The notes beneath the pieces were generated by a model. That model was given only the letters and a program-made list of their open reading frames with translations, was not told the DNA's origin and did not search any database. The position numbers were made by a program, and so were the translations under genes. 64,000 nucleotides of DNA from the NCBI GenBank assembly GCA_013398295.1, contig VZSF01007822.1, positions 1 through 64,000 on the forward strand, in the 5' to 3' direction. Each line of letters opens with the position of its first letter. The first letter of the stretch is position 1. This DNA is from Chionis minor (taxonomy: Eukaryota; Chordata; Aves; Charadriiformes; Chionididae). Positions 12,501 through 27,500 of this stretch are shown one piece after another.

Positions 12501-15500
12501 GCAAGAAGCCCAGATACATAAAGGCCTTTCACACCTGCGTTCCCCTACTGAAATTCAAAGGATGGTAGCTTCTAAAAGTGGTATTAGACCCTCTTTATGA
12601 AGCCTCTCCACAAACCTGTAAATTAATACCAAAGGGGACGTTTACCTTATAGACACTTCCAAAAGCTCCACTGCCAAGGTGCTCTAAAATTGCATAATTG
12701 CCTATATGTTTTGTAGGTGCCTTATTCTGATTCATGCTCTCAATGCTTTCAGCAATTTGCTTCAACTCATCCTCCTGGTTATAAATTAAATGACAAATAA
12801 ATAAATATAAAATATTTCATGCCTTTCTTATGTTAAGCATGTGCAAAGAATACAGCTTCTTAAAGCTATGAAGGTTTTTACTTACCTTTAATAAATTCAG
12901 CTTTAATACCAACTCATCATAAGCGCTGATATCACGCACATAATGTCCAATATCAATGAAGATTTCAAACAAGTCAGTAGGGAAAAGTCTACAAAGGTTT
13001 AAATTTTGATATATTTTAGAAACAGTGTGCACAGTAGCTATTAATCAACAGCAGAGACTTTTCAATGTTTATTACTACAACTTACTTTAGAACCTTATAA
13101 ATAATACACTTATTTTTTACTAATCTATTCAGATACTAACCCTCTAACATTACATGCATAGGAGTTAAAGGACCTTTCAAAAGTCAGACTTCAGCCTTCA
13201 GTGGTTGGGTATTAATACAAATACCAATTCCCTGAACAAGTATAACCCTCTCTAAAGTCAATGCACCTCCTGAGTTTCCAGTCATTTTCCTATTTTTTTC
13301 TTAAAGTACTTCATATTATGTTGTTGTCAGTTTATTGGAGTTCCTTCTTGTAATGCATTAAGTGACAGGATTAACATTTGCCTACATTTAAGGAATCACG
13401 ACATCCATCTTAAATTTTTTGTCCAAGAAGTCTAGTCTAAAAGACGAAAAAGACTGAGAGAAGAAAAGCTAACAGATAGTAGGCAATATTTGATTAGTGA
13501 CATGCTTAGCTGAGGGTTTGTTTCTTTTTAAAGTTCTGGCAGAAGTAGAAATACAGAAAATTAAGGCATTTGGAAAAATACAAAAGACAGAAAATTAGTC
13601 CAGATTTATTACTTTCAAAACTTGACACCAACCACAAATATTCATTAGAAACTGGGACCCTTTCAGTACAAAATCCACTTTTGAAAAGTAAAAATAATCC
13701 AAAAGTTATATTTAGAATTCTAGTAATTTATGATATAGAATAAAATTATACAGAAACGCTACCAACAGGCAGACCTCCTAGGCAGTATGATTACTAACCT
13801 AATCCCACAAATCAAACTGTTAGGTTTTACACGGCCTTTGTAGCCAACCTGGTGAAACTGTCATCTTACTAGTAAAAAAGGGCAATTGATGAAAAACATT
13901 TTCTCCTTATTGATCGAAACCTTTCAGCAACACTCCTACGCAAACCAGCTTGATGCAAAGTCATTCCCATGTGAAGGAGCGGAAGGCTCAGGAAAAATTT
14001 ACTGTTTCCAGTTACTTGCTGCTATCCAGGGCTGTAACTTGTATTTGCTAATCTTCAGGATAAAAGTACGGTTTATCTCCAACAGTATTAAATCTGTCCT
14101 CAACATATTTAAAACATTAATTCATGAGGGAGAAAGGAGCCCCTACAGAGCTAGCTAACTTCTCTGGCACGCATATAATAGAAGTCCCCACACTGTTCAT
14201 CTAAATCTTGTGGGCTGGCACTGATGCAATGCAGGAATGGCTGGCTGTAGCAGTGGACAGGACAAGAAGTCACTCATTATTAGTTCTTCCGGTTGAAAAT
14301 AAATGACATTTACCAAACATGTCTTTCTGATTGGAGTGATGATTTTTGAAAACTATCCTAAAGGAGTTTCACAAAACATTTTGTTAACGTACCTTCTAAA
14401 GACATGCCGATTCCTTTCCATACTGAAAAGAAATCTCAGGGCTCTTAATGCATAACACTACAGCAGGAAAAATACTTAAGTTAATGACAAATTTATACAC
14501 AAATGGAAAAGCCACTGATAAACATCAAGGATTCGCCTTGACTTTACTTGTTGGTAAACTTTGTACTCAAATAACTAGATAGCTTACATTATTAACCTGA
14601 TAATGAACACAGTAAAACTAATATTAAGTTCCTCTTATATTTTATATGGTGACAGGCCCATTTAAGGAAAAAAAAATGGTGAAAAAAAGTGGGTGGCTAT
14701 AGCTGTAGCACATGCTGAGGAACATCTAAGTCTTCATCGTCTCTTTTTATTTGCAGACACCTCAAGTCTTGAGACCTGCTCTCTTCTCCAATGCTGAAAA
14801 AGGTAAATATAATCAGTGGGTTTGTAATGATGCAGTTGAAACAGCATTTTGCATTTTCTCTGAAAAATGCAGTGTAGAACACCATAAATTCTAACACGCA
14901 TCAAAAAAGGAAAACAAGAAAGAGAGAATGGCCAACTTTTTTTTTTTTCAATACTGATTTCATCATATTTACAGAGATCTTTATGTACTTCAGTTTCTGT
15001 CTTAATGTACCTTATTTTCAATATGATCCCTACTGAAGAAAGTTTATTTTTAAAACAGCCACTGGCAGGTGGCTAACGTATGCTTTTATGCAACTCATCT
15101 TTGTTTATCAAAAGTCAATAATAATGGCACATATATGGTCACATATGACCGAAGATGACTGTATAAAGTAAGCCAAAGGGAAATATGGTACTGATACCTG
15201 AAATAGTGTAAACAGTAGATGACCTTTAACATAATTTAGAATTACTTTATTGCATCAGTGACTAAAACACTAATAGAGCCCAATGTGATGATCCCTATTT
15301 AGACGATGGTAACTGTGTCTTAGTGATAACTGAAGAACTAATCGCTGTGTTAAAAACAAATCTTTCCATACACAGAAAACACATTAAATGAATAAAGGCC
15401 AAATGCTACTTTTGAAGGAAGCAGGACAGTTGAAATGTTACAGAAAAGGAACACAAGTTAATGCTGCTAAGAAGCTCTTTCTTTTACAGATGGTTCTTTT

Positions 15501-18500
15501 TAGTCCTAGGTAACCTCCCGCATCACAGGAGAAGGACGGTGTGTTATGATGTCTAACATTCCACTGAGAATCACAGTCACAACTTAGCTGTACAAAATAA
15601 CCCAGACTGGCTTGGCTATAGTTGCTACCTTGAATGTTTTTCATGTTAAAGACTATGCATAGATCTTACTGGGGAAAGCCCATCAGTGAAAGGACATGAT
15701 AATAGATTAATAATGAGATAAACACATATTTTAAATGGCAATAATATTTTTCTTTCTCGCACTAGTATTGTGAGATTAATATTTAACATTGGTGATATGC
15801 TTCAGTTAAGGCATGATGATTTTTATATATGGTACGTATGGACAATCAATGACTGAAATCACTGCCACCCTCAAGGTAATGGAGGAAGATCACTAAGGTG
15901 ATATGGTAGAAAGAAGCCGAAAATTCAATCATTGAAAACAGACAATGGGGCAGTAAAGAAACCAGACCAGCACTGCAAGAATTCTAAGAAAAATGCCTAT
16001 GAAATTCAAAGAGTATTGCAATAGCTGCAACTGTATATTGCGTAACAGTAATAATGACAATACAATGGCAATATAGATGAGAGAATTTGAACAAGGATTC
16101 ATTAAAAAAAATACTTATTGTTTGCCTGAAATGGATTTAGTTTTCATATATGATCATTAAGTCTATTATTAATTCACAGAGCTTCATGTTTAACCTAACT
16201 ACAGTTGCTTAGTTTCTCTTGTGAGTTATTTTCTATCACATTCTGCTAGAATCTAAAAATCTTGGCGGGCATAAATAAAGCTCCTTACAGGTGTATGAAG
16301 CAAATATACTGAGCATATGCTCCACTTTACTAGACTCCATGTTAGTCTCATATATCCTCTAGGAAGATTTTTGTCTCACCCTTAAACTGATTTAACTAAA
16401 GTGCACTATAAAACCTTTTTGCAGAAGAAAGGTACGTACTGCACTGAATCTGCACTCCAACCCTAATCTAGAAGAAGTGCAGTGAGAAAGATGACACTAC
16501 AATGAAATTTTCTGTGTGGAAATGCCTTCCCTCACTATTGAGGCATGTCTACCTGATTAGACAGTTGAGTAGCTATGTAGCCATGTTAGTGCAGGGCTAC
16601 GCCAGAAAAAAGACCAGGTGAGGAGCAGGAGTCACCTGTGCTAAAGATCTCCTCACACTTGCCCACAGAAGGGCAACTGGAGCAACTGCAGTTGTGTTCA
16701 TCCCTGAACCCCAGACCACTACTTTCCTATAGTTTAGAGAGACACCAACAACATTTCACAGAGGCTGGAGAAGAACTACCAGATAATTAATTACTACTCA
16801 TAACTTAGGGTCCTAGTTGACTCAAACCAGTACATTTATGGGCATATCAACATGCAAACCCAACAGCCAATCTACACTTACTAGCTCTATGTTTATCCTA
16901 TATTTAAATTTGCTCTACTTCATGTGATGTTTTTGCCATTTTATTTTAAAGCCACAGTAAGACACTACAGAAAGAAACAGATATTAGTACAGTGTCAAGT
17001 CTGCAGTGAGTTTCAATGAAGACCCACGCAATAAAAACAAGATCTGATGCTGGGCAGCCTGAAAAAGTGGAGGTAAGATTATCACAAGAAAAATGTTTAC
17101 TTTCCCATATACTATATGAAGTGCCAGAAACAAAGTAGATCATAACAGAACACCAGAAACTGAGTTACTATTTAACTTTTAGTTCCTGGGCCATTTGTTA
17201 TTCCTGGTTTTGTTTCAGTGACAGTTTTTTTCCCCCTTTAAGTGAGATTTACTGCACTTTAAAATAATTAAACATTCTCAGGGACTGTTTGCGGCTTTCA
17301 ATGTGGATAATAAAGGAAGTTACCTGTAATAAATTAGCTTTTTCAGCATTCTTTTCTTTGTTTGGTAAAATCAGCTTTGCTAATGTATATATTCCATTTG
17401 CCTAGAAACAGAGAAAGGTCAGTATTAATAACACTCATTTGCACAGAGATATTTGTCTTTGACTATGTCTGGAATACATACCAGGGATTTTAAGAATGGT
17501 TTTCAGAACCATAGATTCTAGCTGATTTAAATACTACATTTTAAAACGCAGCTTAGAAACACAGTCCTGGGGATGGAGTTCCAGGAAGTTATCTCAGAAA
17601 TACCAAACTCAGGAAAAGAGAAATTGTTCGTGAAACAACAACATGCCAATATTAGGCTGCACAGTTTGCTTTAAAAGACTTGGTGAAATTCAGAATTTGT
17701 ATTTCTCAGTTAATTCTGTGATTACTCTCATTTACTATCCTATTTTGAATACGGCAAAAGCATGGCAAGAGATGCCAATCAAGATGAACCCTGTCTGCAT
17801 AAAGCTGTTTATTCTCCCAGGCAACTAGATACATACGCTGTTATCTTTGTGTATATGTCTCTATGTGTAAATGTATAAAGAAACAGAGACACTAAAGTTA
17901 TAAAAAGGCATATTTTCCAGTCCCTTTCAATGCATTTTGTTTTTTAATGAAATTATGTTGACAAATAAGAACACAAGTTAAATTATAAACTATAATTTCT
18001 TACTTAATTGAATAAAGTCTTCCTACCTGTACTACCTGGTAAGCGTTAGTCTCATTGAGCACCAGTTCAGTAATTGCAGCACAACAAGCTAGAATAAAAG
18101 TTCAGGCATAACATTTAGGGCCAGATTTATAAAGATATTCAGATAGTATGGTGGGTTAACCTCAGCTCAGGGCCAAACGCCCACCCAGCTGCTCATTCAC
18201 TCCCCCTCCTTAACAAGACAAGAGGGAGGAAATATAGGATGGAAAAGCTCACGGGTCAAGGTAAAGACAGGGAGGTCACTTACCAGTTAACATCACAGGC
18301 AAAACAGACTTGACTTGGGGAAAAATAATTTAATTTATTGCCAATTAAAATACATTCATGATAAAGTATTCAAAACCACTTGCATATTATGTTACGGCTT
18401 TCAAGAAGATACTGCAAAAGGCTCATGTAATCCTAGTAAGGATTTTTGCATTGTCCTTCTATAGTCACCAAAAAAAGACATGATCCTCCAGAATGCATTT

Positions 18501-21500
18501 CAGAATTGATAGTTGTGATATCGAAAAATCTCCTCTAAAAGGGATTCCCTCTACAACTACTGAGGAATCCTTGCTTGACTGGTAGTCTTTAAAATACCAC
18601 TTCGAAAGAGTTCTGTCATAATCAATTTATGATTATCCACTATAATAAATTTAAATAGAGCGAAATATATGATCAAATAAAAATAATCTCAGTCTAAACA
18701 CAAAATTACATATATATGTTTAAGATGCTTTTACAGTTGGAAGAAATATATATGATTCCTATGTACTTAATACTTCATCCTTTACTTCTTTCTAAGAAAA
18801 GGGGCTTTTTGAAAATACTGCTGATATTCCACATTTAGAAATAAACAGAGCTGACTTGGTGCTCCCACTCCCTAAAGCAGGTATAAAAGTTTACAATTTC
18901 AGTTTTGAAATATTTTGAATCCCTTTGTGCAAGTGTAGGTAAACACATTACAGAGGATAAGGGCTAATAAACCTACCTGCTTGAAGTGAGAAAGTATTTT
19001 CTTGCATCTCATCAGGACTCAAATCATCTGACAAGTGAAGATGTCGGATTCTCCCTGCTGTGTTCACACTAGATAAACTTCCAACTGAAGAGCGATCAGA
19101 AACAAGATTTCTTTCCCTGGAAAAGGAAAAAAACCAATCAATTTGCAGTGTAAAAAACCAGCTTAATGTATCTTTGTTAACTACTTCTGATAGTCTGAAA
19201 ATGTGTATGTTTTTCACTAAGTTAGCCAACACACTTTGAAAAAGCAAACAAGCCTTTAAACAGAAAACTCCTTTACCATGTTCATCGATTATATTCACAA
19301 TTCTAGTTCACTAAACAGGGAAACTAAGTAGACAGCAATGATGTATTTATAATCTATTCACTATATAGTTTATACACTGACAATACGAAAAACACCTTAA
19401 GATAATAATGAAATATGCATAGCTGAAAAAAAACAGTTTAGTTGTTATATGTGCGAAATAGCCTTTTAATTTCTGCAGATATCACATACAGCTGAATAAA
19501 ACGAAGATGCTCGTTGATAAAACAGGGCTTGTTCAATTATATTTTAAAATATGAAACAGTCTAATAAAATTGCCACAATGTTGAGGACTGAAAACCTACC
19601 CCTGTAATATATGAAGGAGCTGCTTGATTCCACCCCAAATTCGGATTTCCACACAAGTCTCAGGGTCTTCACAAACCTGTACTAGAATCCAAACTATACT
19701 CCACAGAAGTTTGATATGATCAGAATGGAGTAAACTGAGCAAGACTGGGACTCCTTCATACATTTTTACTTGCTCTTTGATTTGTGACTCTGCACAGAGG
19801 AGACGTAGCAACTCTGCTGTAAGCCTAAAAATTAATCAGCAAAAAATTTTAATAACTCCATCATTACTTCATATTGTCAGCTAGCAAAGGGGAAAAAAAC
19901 ACAGCAAACATTTAAGGAAGAACTGAGACCTCCTATTAAAAAAAAAAAGTTAAAGAAAACTGCTTAAACTCACTGTAAACTGGTTAAAGTCACTGTTTAA
20001 AAAAATAAAATGAAGCAGGTCCAAACTTGCACAAGGGATTAAATTATGTTTACATTGAGTTTGACTGTCAGCATAGGCAATCAAGCATACACAGCCAGGC
20101 TGGAGGTGGCCAGGTGGACTGCAGTCATCCATGGTACCACCTTCCTGTTAATGGCATTAGTATTACAAGTAGCACCGACTGCATGAACTTGTACAGTCCA
20201 TCAGTGGAATTAGAATAATCCACAAATAATCGTGATTCTTCTCCAGTATGGTTTGAATATTATGTCTACAAAAAGGATTGGATGTATCATTTAAAAGGGT
20301 TATACAAGATCTTCATTAACTCCACTCCAATTAAGGTGGATTTCCATAGAAATTATGCTTAGGGATTTCCATTTCCACTTGACACAAAAAAGCTGCATGC
20401 GTGTTTGATGAAACATAAGAATTCAGATTCATATCTGTATTTAAAATTATTCTTAACTAGCACTGAACTTTGTGAGCTCCCTATCTAGATTCAAATTCCA
20501 GTTTTTACGACAAACTTCTGGTTTATATATAATCTAAATCATTTCAAACCCAGACATGAAATAAAATCTTCTAGCATCTTCAATTTCTTTATCTTTAGTC
20601 ATACGTAAAATAATTTACATGCATGAAACAATTAAGCATGAAATTCTAAAAAAACTCTTCAGAATATTAATGTGATAGGATAAGTGACATATCAAATTTG
20701 AGAGTCTTTTGCTTTCTTACTGAAATGCAGATATACTATGCTCAACTAGCAGGCTTAGTTGAGATGAAAGGACATTTAAAGAACTGAAGGAACCTTTACA
20801 ATTTTCTGATTGAAGGGATATAGGGTCTGACCGAGCCTCTAGCATAAACTACAACAGCTGTATTTCTTGCAATCAGGCATCCCAGGAATTGTCAGAGTTC
20901 AGCGTGCTTTCCATCTAACCATTCAGATCTGCCAGAAGCAAAGAGGAGATGCACCAAGAAAAGCAATTGCTATCACTCTATGGTAACATTGCCATTTATT
21001 TGCACTGCGCTGTAGGCCATCGGTGGATAGAGAGGAGACAGCTCATAACAAAACTACTAGAAAAGATTTTGCTATATCAATATCTGACTCAAAGTACATA
21101 GGTATCAGAACTTCACCTTGAGTATATTAAAGTGGCACATTATCTAAGTCCTCTAAATAAACACGCCCCTAAATGAAAACGTCAAAATATATTTCAACAC
21201 AATTAATCTACAAGCGAAGTCTCACCTTTTAGCAAGCAAATCGTATTCATGTAATATCATCAGCAAGTTCTCAACAATGGTGAGCTCACTTATCTTCTCC
21301 CTACATTCTGGACTACAAATTGATTATTTCTGGTATTTATATCAAATCAAGTTATATGAAAACACACATTGCTCTTTAGCCTCCCTCTTTCTGTATTTGA
21401 CCAGTTTTTTTCTTCCTCAGGTCTTACAAGTAATAATATCATACTGTGCACACAAATATTTAAAGCCACAAAAATATGCTGGGTCAAGAGTGACACTGCA

Positions 21501-24500
21501 ACAAAGCCAGTTTCTCCAGTACAAAAAAAGTAAATGTGAATACACAAAAGTAAAGACAAAAACAAAATACATTTGTTTCATACTAGAAATTAAGCAAATG
21601 AGGTACATTTTTAGAATCAAATACAATTTCCATTAATATTTGCAATATACTTCAAACACTTTCTTGCCCAAGCCAAATGTAATACATTTAATTCTGTGAA
21701 GAAAATTAAATGGAAGTTGAAAATGTATGTATAACATCATTTAAATTAATACTGATATTAAAAAAAATTAAACTGAAATAGAATGAAAGAAATTTTGGAA
21801 AAGAGAAAATCCAGAGAAATCTTAGTAAATAAATTCTACTGATCTTAAGGAATTCTATCTATTTTCTTCAGTTTTGTAATTTTCCTTATAATTTTTCATT
21901 TAAAAGATAAAATTGTTATACAAGTCTGAAAGTCAGCAGAACAATAACGTAAAAGCAGCAGCTTTTCTTCCATAAAACTAAGGATGAAAGATGCTGTATC
22001 TTCCTTTTCCTTTTTTTCCCCTTTACACCAGGAAAAAGAAGTCTTGTCTCGATTTAAAACAGTCATTAGCGAAGCCAGGATACATACACATGTAGTTGAC
22101 TGCACGCATTCATTATTTACTACACTGAACAATATTCTTGCTGGTTATTGTGAGGCACTGTTACATTAAGGTCAGCACAAAAGATTTTTATATGCAGGAA
22201 ATCAGTAAAAATTACAGAATCCTGCACAGAGATTGCAAAGAGAGATTCTATGACTCCAGTCTTGCCAAGTTCTCCACATGAGCAAGAAGTCTGCTGCAAA
22301 GACCAAAGTTTCTATTTAGTTTCTACTGCTTCAATATAAAATTAAGCACACTTCACAGACCTCCACAGAACAAGGCCTCATTTTGGAAAAAAGGCTTCCT
22401 CATAAACAGCTGTTAAGTATTGTGTCAAGAGATAACATTAAAATGTTCATTGTGAACTACAACACATAAAGTTGAACATACCTTTCTGCTAAGCTAGTCA
22501 GAGCAAGGAGGGCACCCAAAAGCACATTGCTGTCTCTGGCAGATAACAAATTTACTAAGGTCTGGAAAATGAAATATGAAATAAGATAAATGAATATAAA
22601 TTATACTCTTTTCTTTTACGACTCAAACACATATATTTATTGAAAAGTCAAAATTAAAATACCAAATGCTTACACAATACACAGAAAGTCTTAGACGCTT
22701 TTAAAGTACATTTTAATTACACTTAAATATACACTTAAAGTCTTAGAATACACCTAGTCTTAGGACAAGCAAGGATATTTCTTCTCAAGCTGCCATTAGC
22801 ATCTCTCTTGACTGCTAAACCATCTGTCCAACTTAACATACTATTGTAAAAATGTGTTACTGTGTTACACACTTCAGAACTCTAAATCAAGGCCTCCTGG
22901 AGCAAAAAGTTAATTTTCAGCTTATATTTAAACAATGCAGTATGTAATTTAAGGCCCTGCATATATTCTGTTAACGGTTTATATCAAAGTAATCTTCATA
23001 TTTGTCTAGATTCTCTAAAGATATGTTGTCCAGTACTATCTGATCACAACTGCCAATGTTTTCCTGTAGCAAAACAGAATCACAAAACACTAGTTATACT
23101 GATCTTGGTCTCTACTGTTTCTCAGTTTGGCCACAAATCAGCAGTGGTTAAGTATAGATCCTTAGACTGGTGGTAATGTACAGCAAGGGATGTCTAGGTT
23201 GTCACTGTTCCATTAAGACACAGAATACTTTATAAGTGAAAAATCATAGCAGAAATGTATACAAAAATTATAAATAAAAATATATTTATATTAAAAAATA
23301 AATAAAACCATTTACATCATAGTAACATGTAGCTAAGGACAGTGTAAACGTGACTACTAATTTTTATAAGAACAAGTTTAGTCCAAACATTTGAGACCTA
23401 TCTCTCTCAACCAACCAATAACCATGCATCAGGCCAATTAACTTACATACAAGAAATAATTTTTATGATACTACTAAGGCATCTGTAAAACACAGAACTG
23501 AGATTATCTTACTTTACAAGCTTGACAAGGTAAGGAATTTGCTCCCACCTAGATCAAATCTGAGAAGCATAAGTCATTCAGTTAAGTAGCTAATTGGTTA
23601 TAATTAGGAGTTTTTTAAAGTACTTACTTTATGTACTCCACTTGCTATAACCCATTCTCTTTGATCTTTAACAGCAGCAAGCTTTTGGAAAATGTCTATG
23701 GAACAAAGGAAGTCACATAAATTAAAGCTTTACCACTTAATGAAAATATTTTTCATTTTACTAATCAGATAATAAAGCAAAACATTGGATAAGTTCTTTG
23801 AACTATGCCTAGCTCATTTTACTCTGCTATTTCAATGCATAAATAGGTATTAATTTCCTAAGGAAATATTACTTATGTACAAACCCAAGATGTACTTCTC
23901 CATAGCAATTTCCGTTGTTACTTGTGTGCTGATGCCTACAACGAATCTGGTAATATCTTACTGAATTACCATCTCAAGTATTTAAAACATTTTAAGCCAC
24001 ACACAAGAATTTGTAAGTGCCCTTTTAATTTATCTTACCAGCTGTAACACTTACATGTCATGTTGACCAACTTGTCTATGTTGTGCCGGTCTTCTCCGTA
24101 ATCAAGATATCCATTTGCTACTGTTCCCATATACTGCAAGTAGGGGCGGGGGGGAAAGAAGGATACCATTAAAAAAAGTTTTAAGAATTCATAAACCTAG
24201 GGTGTTATGCACAGAAATAGCCTGTAGGTGGTGCACCTGTTTCACGAAAAAGCTACGTCTGCACCATCCCGCATACTTTTGCTGTCAAACTTGTCAAGCA
24301 ACAGAAGAGATCTTGGAAATGTAAGAATTCAAAAAAAGCAAGTGTAAAATTCCATAAGAAGAAAATCCACTGAAGACTATCAAATACAACGACCCTGCTT
24401 CTAGGGCCAAAACTCCCTTGTTTGCAAGCTGCTAGAGGTTGGTAAGAGTTTTCGGGGGGAATTATCGCTTCACGTTTCTGCTCTCAAACTTCTCCCTCAG

Positions 24501-27500
24501 CATCTACTATTGGCCCCTGTCTGGAACAGCCAGATGGATCTTCAATCCACACAGCTAACAAGCTCAGAATCTACAAATTCTGCACAACTGCATTTCAGTT
24601 TTTGGGTTGTTTGTTTTTTTGTTTGGTTTTNGGTCAGAAATAATGCTAATAACTAAAGGCTCCAATATATTTTTCCAGGAAATTAGAATTATCACAAGGA
24701 TGTAATGTTTGTTAGTACACAAAATCATGATATGATTCTTGGTATCGCTTATATATTCATTTTACGTATGGTGGCATTTTGAAATTTCCAGGACATTGTA
24801 CAGGGAAATTACAGCAGTTCCAAGCAGATGGTGCAGAGAGGCTAGAACTACAGCAGTAGCACATAATTTAGAAAGAAAACTCACATGAGGAGGAGACTAC
24901 TATGCAAAGTAATATTGGTAATAATAATTTTATTAGTGTTTTCTATTAAAACACCCCAAAACACTTTAAAATGGGAAGTGTTTTATCTGAAACTGACCCC
25001 AAAAATGTTTTTAATGGTGTATAAAATAGTTTAATGGGGGACTTTAGACTTGTGATTTGGCAAGAAGATTTGGATTCAAAATTTACCTTGAAATTACTGC
25101 CCTTTCCAAATTTCTGAGGGATTTTTGAAAGTCTCAGCTATAACTGTTTTCAAACTGCATTTCAGAGTGCTGGAAACCCAATGAACACTTAATTTTATCT
25201 CGCTGCAAAGGACACAAAAGATTAAGTTCCCCAGAAGTGCAGAAATCATAAAAACTGCATCTCATGACTTTTTAAATTCTCTATGCCAGCAACACATGCA
25301 TAGCAAAAATGCTTATCAATTATACAATTTGGATTCCCAACACAGAGGATTCCACTTGCAGATGTTGCCAACGTCTCAGCAGGCTGTTGCACTTTGCAAG
25401 CTCCTCAAAAAGCAGAGCTAAGCATTAATGCCATGTGACATTGGAAAACACCAACCAGTTCCTGTGGGAACCGTATGCATTAGAAACTAACAACCTTTAT
25501 TCCCTGCAGCTTTAGGGATGTTTCAGACAGGTGACTGACTAAAGGGCTCATAGCACACTAGTGGTTCTCTGAAATACAGGTGGCTCCATAAATATTAATG
25601 AGCGGCAGTGCATTCTAGAAGATACACTTGTTATAAAAATTCAGATGTTTTTCTAGAAAAAAAACTCGCAACAATTTGAAAGATATTCAGGTTATGTCAT
25701 ATCCCACTGCTAAATCGGCACTGATGAACAAGTCCCAGGAGTAACGAAATATTAACACAGAGCAATAACAATATAGTAGTCAGTTATCAATAATGTTTTG
25801 TAATGCAAAGTACTGTAGTCTCCAAATTTAAACCTGTTCAACATTCTGTCACTACGCTTTTACCTTTGAAAAGTCATTTGCTACAGTTCAAGGCGACTCT
25901 ACTTATCTTCCTTCAAAAGTCTATGGTTTCTTTTGACTGAACCACTTGTGCAGACTTTTTCTAATCCCTCTCCCACTTCAGGAGGCATTTGTTAAACCTC
26001 CTAACTAAAAGTCCTGGGTTAAATCCTGTTAGATTATAAAGAGCTGCTTTGTGCAGTAGTGAAAAAGACCACACCAACTGTTTATGTGCAAACAGAAGAA
26101 TAGACTGGCTTCTTTCCCTAAACCAAGAATCTATGTACACTGTTTTTTATAGTGTATTTCATTCTCATCCTAATAAACTAACATGCAACATAAAGTACAA
26201 AGGTACTACGAGGAATTGTACCTGAGCTAGATTTTCAATCCCACCCAAGCTGTGCAGCATTTCCTAAAAGAAAATAAAAAATAAATTAAAAAATTAGTCA
26301 AAATACAGAAAACACTAGGATGAGAGAACACTAGAATATAAATGCTCTGTCCGTTATGGATGTTGAGAAACCTTAACTCCAGTGGTTGAAGTCAATGGAT
26401 TCTGGAGATGCTTGGCACCTTTAAAGTTCTGAATTACTTATATCAAGTAGATAAATAAAAACATATTTTAAATATTCTAAAACTGGAAAAACAGTATAAA
26501 CTTTGGAACAGGTAGGAAAAAATACACAAAAACAAATATCTTTAAAAATGTCTTGGGCTTAGTCCTATGAATAACAACTATAATAGCCACAATAAAATTA
26601 AAAGCTAGTTGGTTGTAGTTCAGAGCATTAGGCTGCTAGGAGGAATAGGCAGCTTTCAGTTTTCTTCACTTAATACATAATGGGAATTTTACATATCTAT
26701 ATGGTAAAGTCAAGTGTGGAGTCTAGGGCTCAGAGCAACGACGAAGCTATCTGTTAAGGAGATTTACTGGTTCTTTGACAGGGTTAGCAACAGCAGATGC
26801 TACATAAGAAATATCAGAAATAGAGCAAGTTATGCAATAACAGTGCAAATTCAGCCTTGGAATCTGTTTGCAAATCATATCTTCATATATAGAAATATAT
26901 GTATGTACATATAGCAAGTATGCATCCATAAGAATGCACAGTTTTATACACATGTACCAACACAAGTCACGTGCTTGGTGATTATGTGCAGTCTCTTATC
27001 CAAGCAAGAAACAGAATTTTAACATACTGACCTGATAACATGGATCCCTTATTAGTAATCTCAGACAGATTAATACTCTAAGAAAATGGACAGACGGAGC
27101 TTGATTAACCCACTCCCTGAAAAAAAAAAATATTCAAAACATAAACCAAATAACAATAAAAAGTGTTAGATAAAACTTAGATAAAACACTTTGATTTGAG
27201 TCAATCAGCTAGAAGATTAGTGACTTAGCAACAGGTGAACAAAATACTATACTACAGAACTTTTAATACCATTTATATTCAAACATAGTAACAGCTTTAA
27301 ATAAATTCATTTCATTATATGAACATTGCCAGCCATCACTTATTGTCACTGAAATGATGCAGGAAAGTACCTGCTTATCTCTAAGCACAAACTGATCATG
27401 ATTTGATATAAACTTACTTTAAGTGTTTGGATCAAGGCCCAAAAGGGCAAAATCACTGAGACACCACATATCAAACTTCAGCGCACAAAATACACTTACA

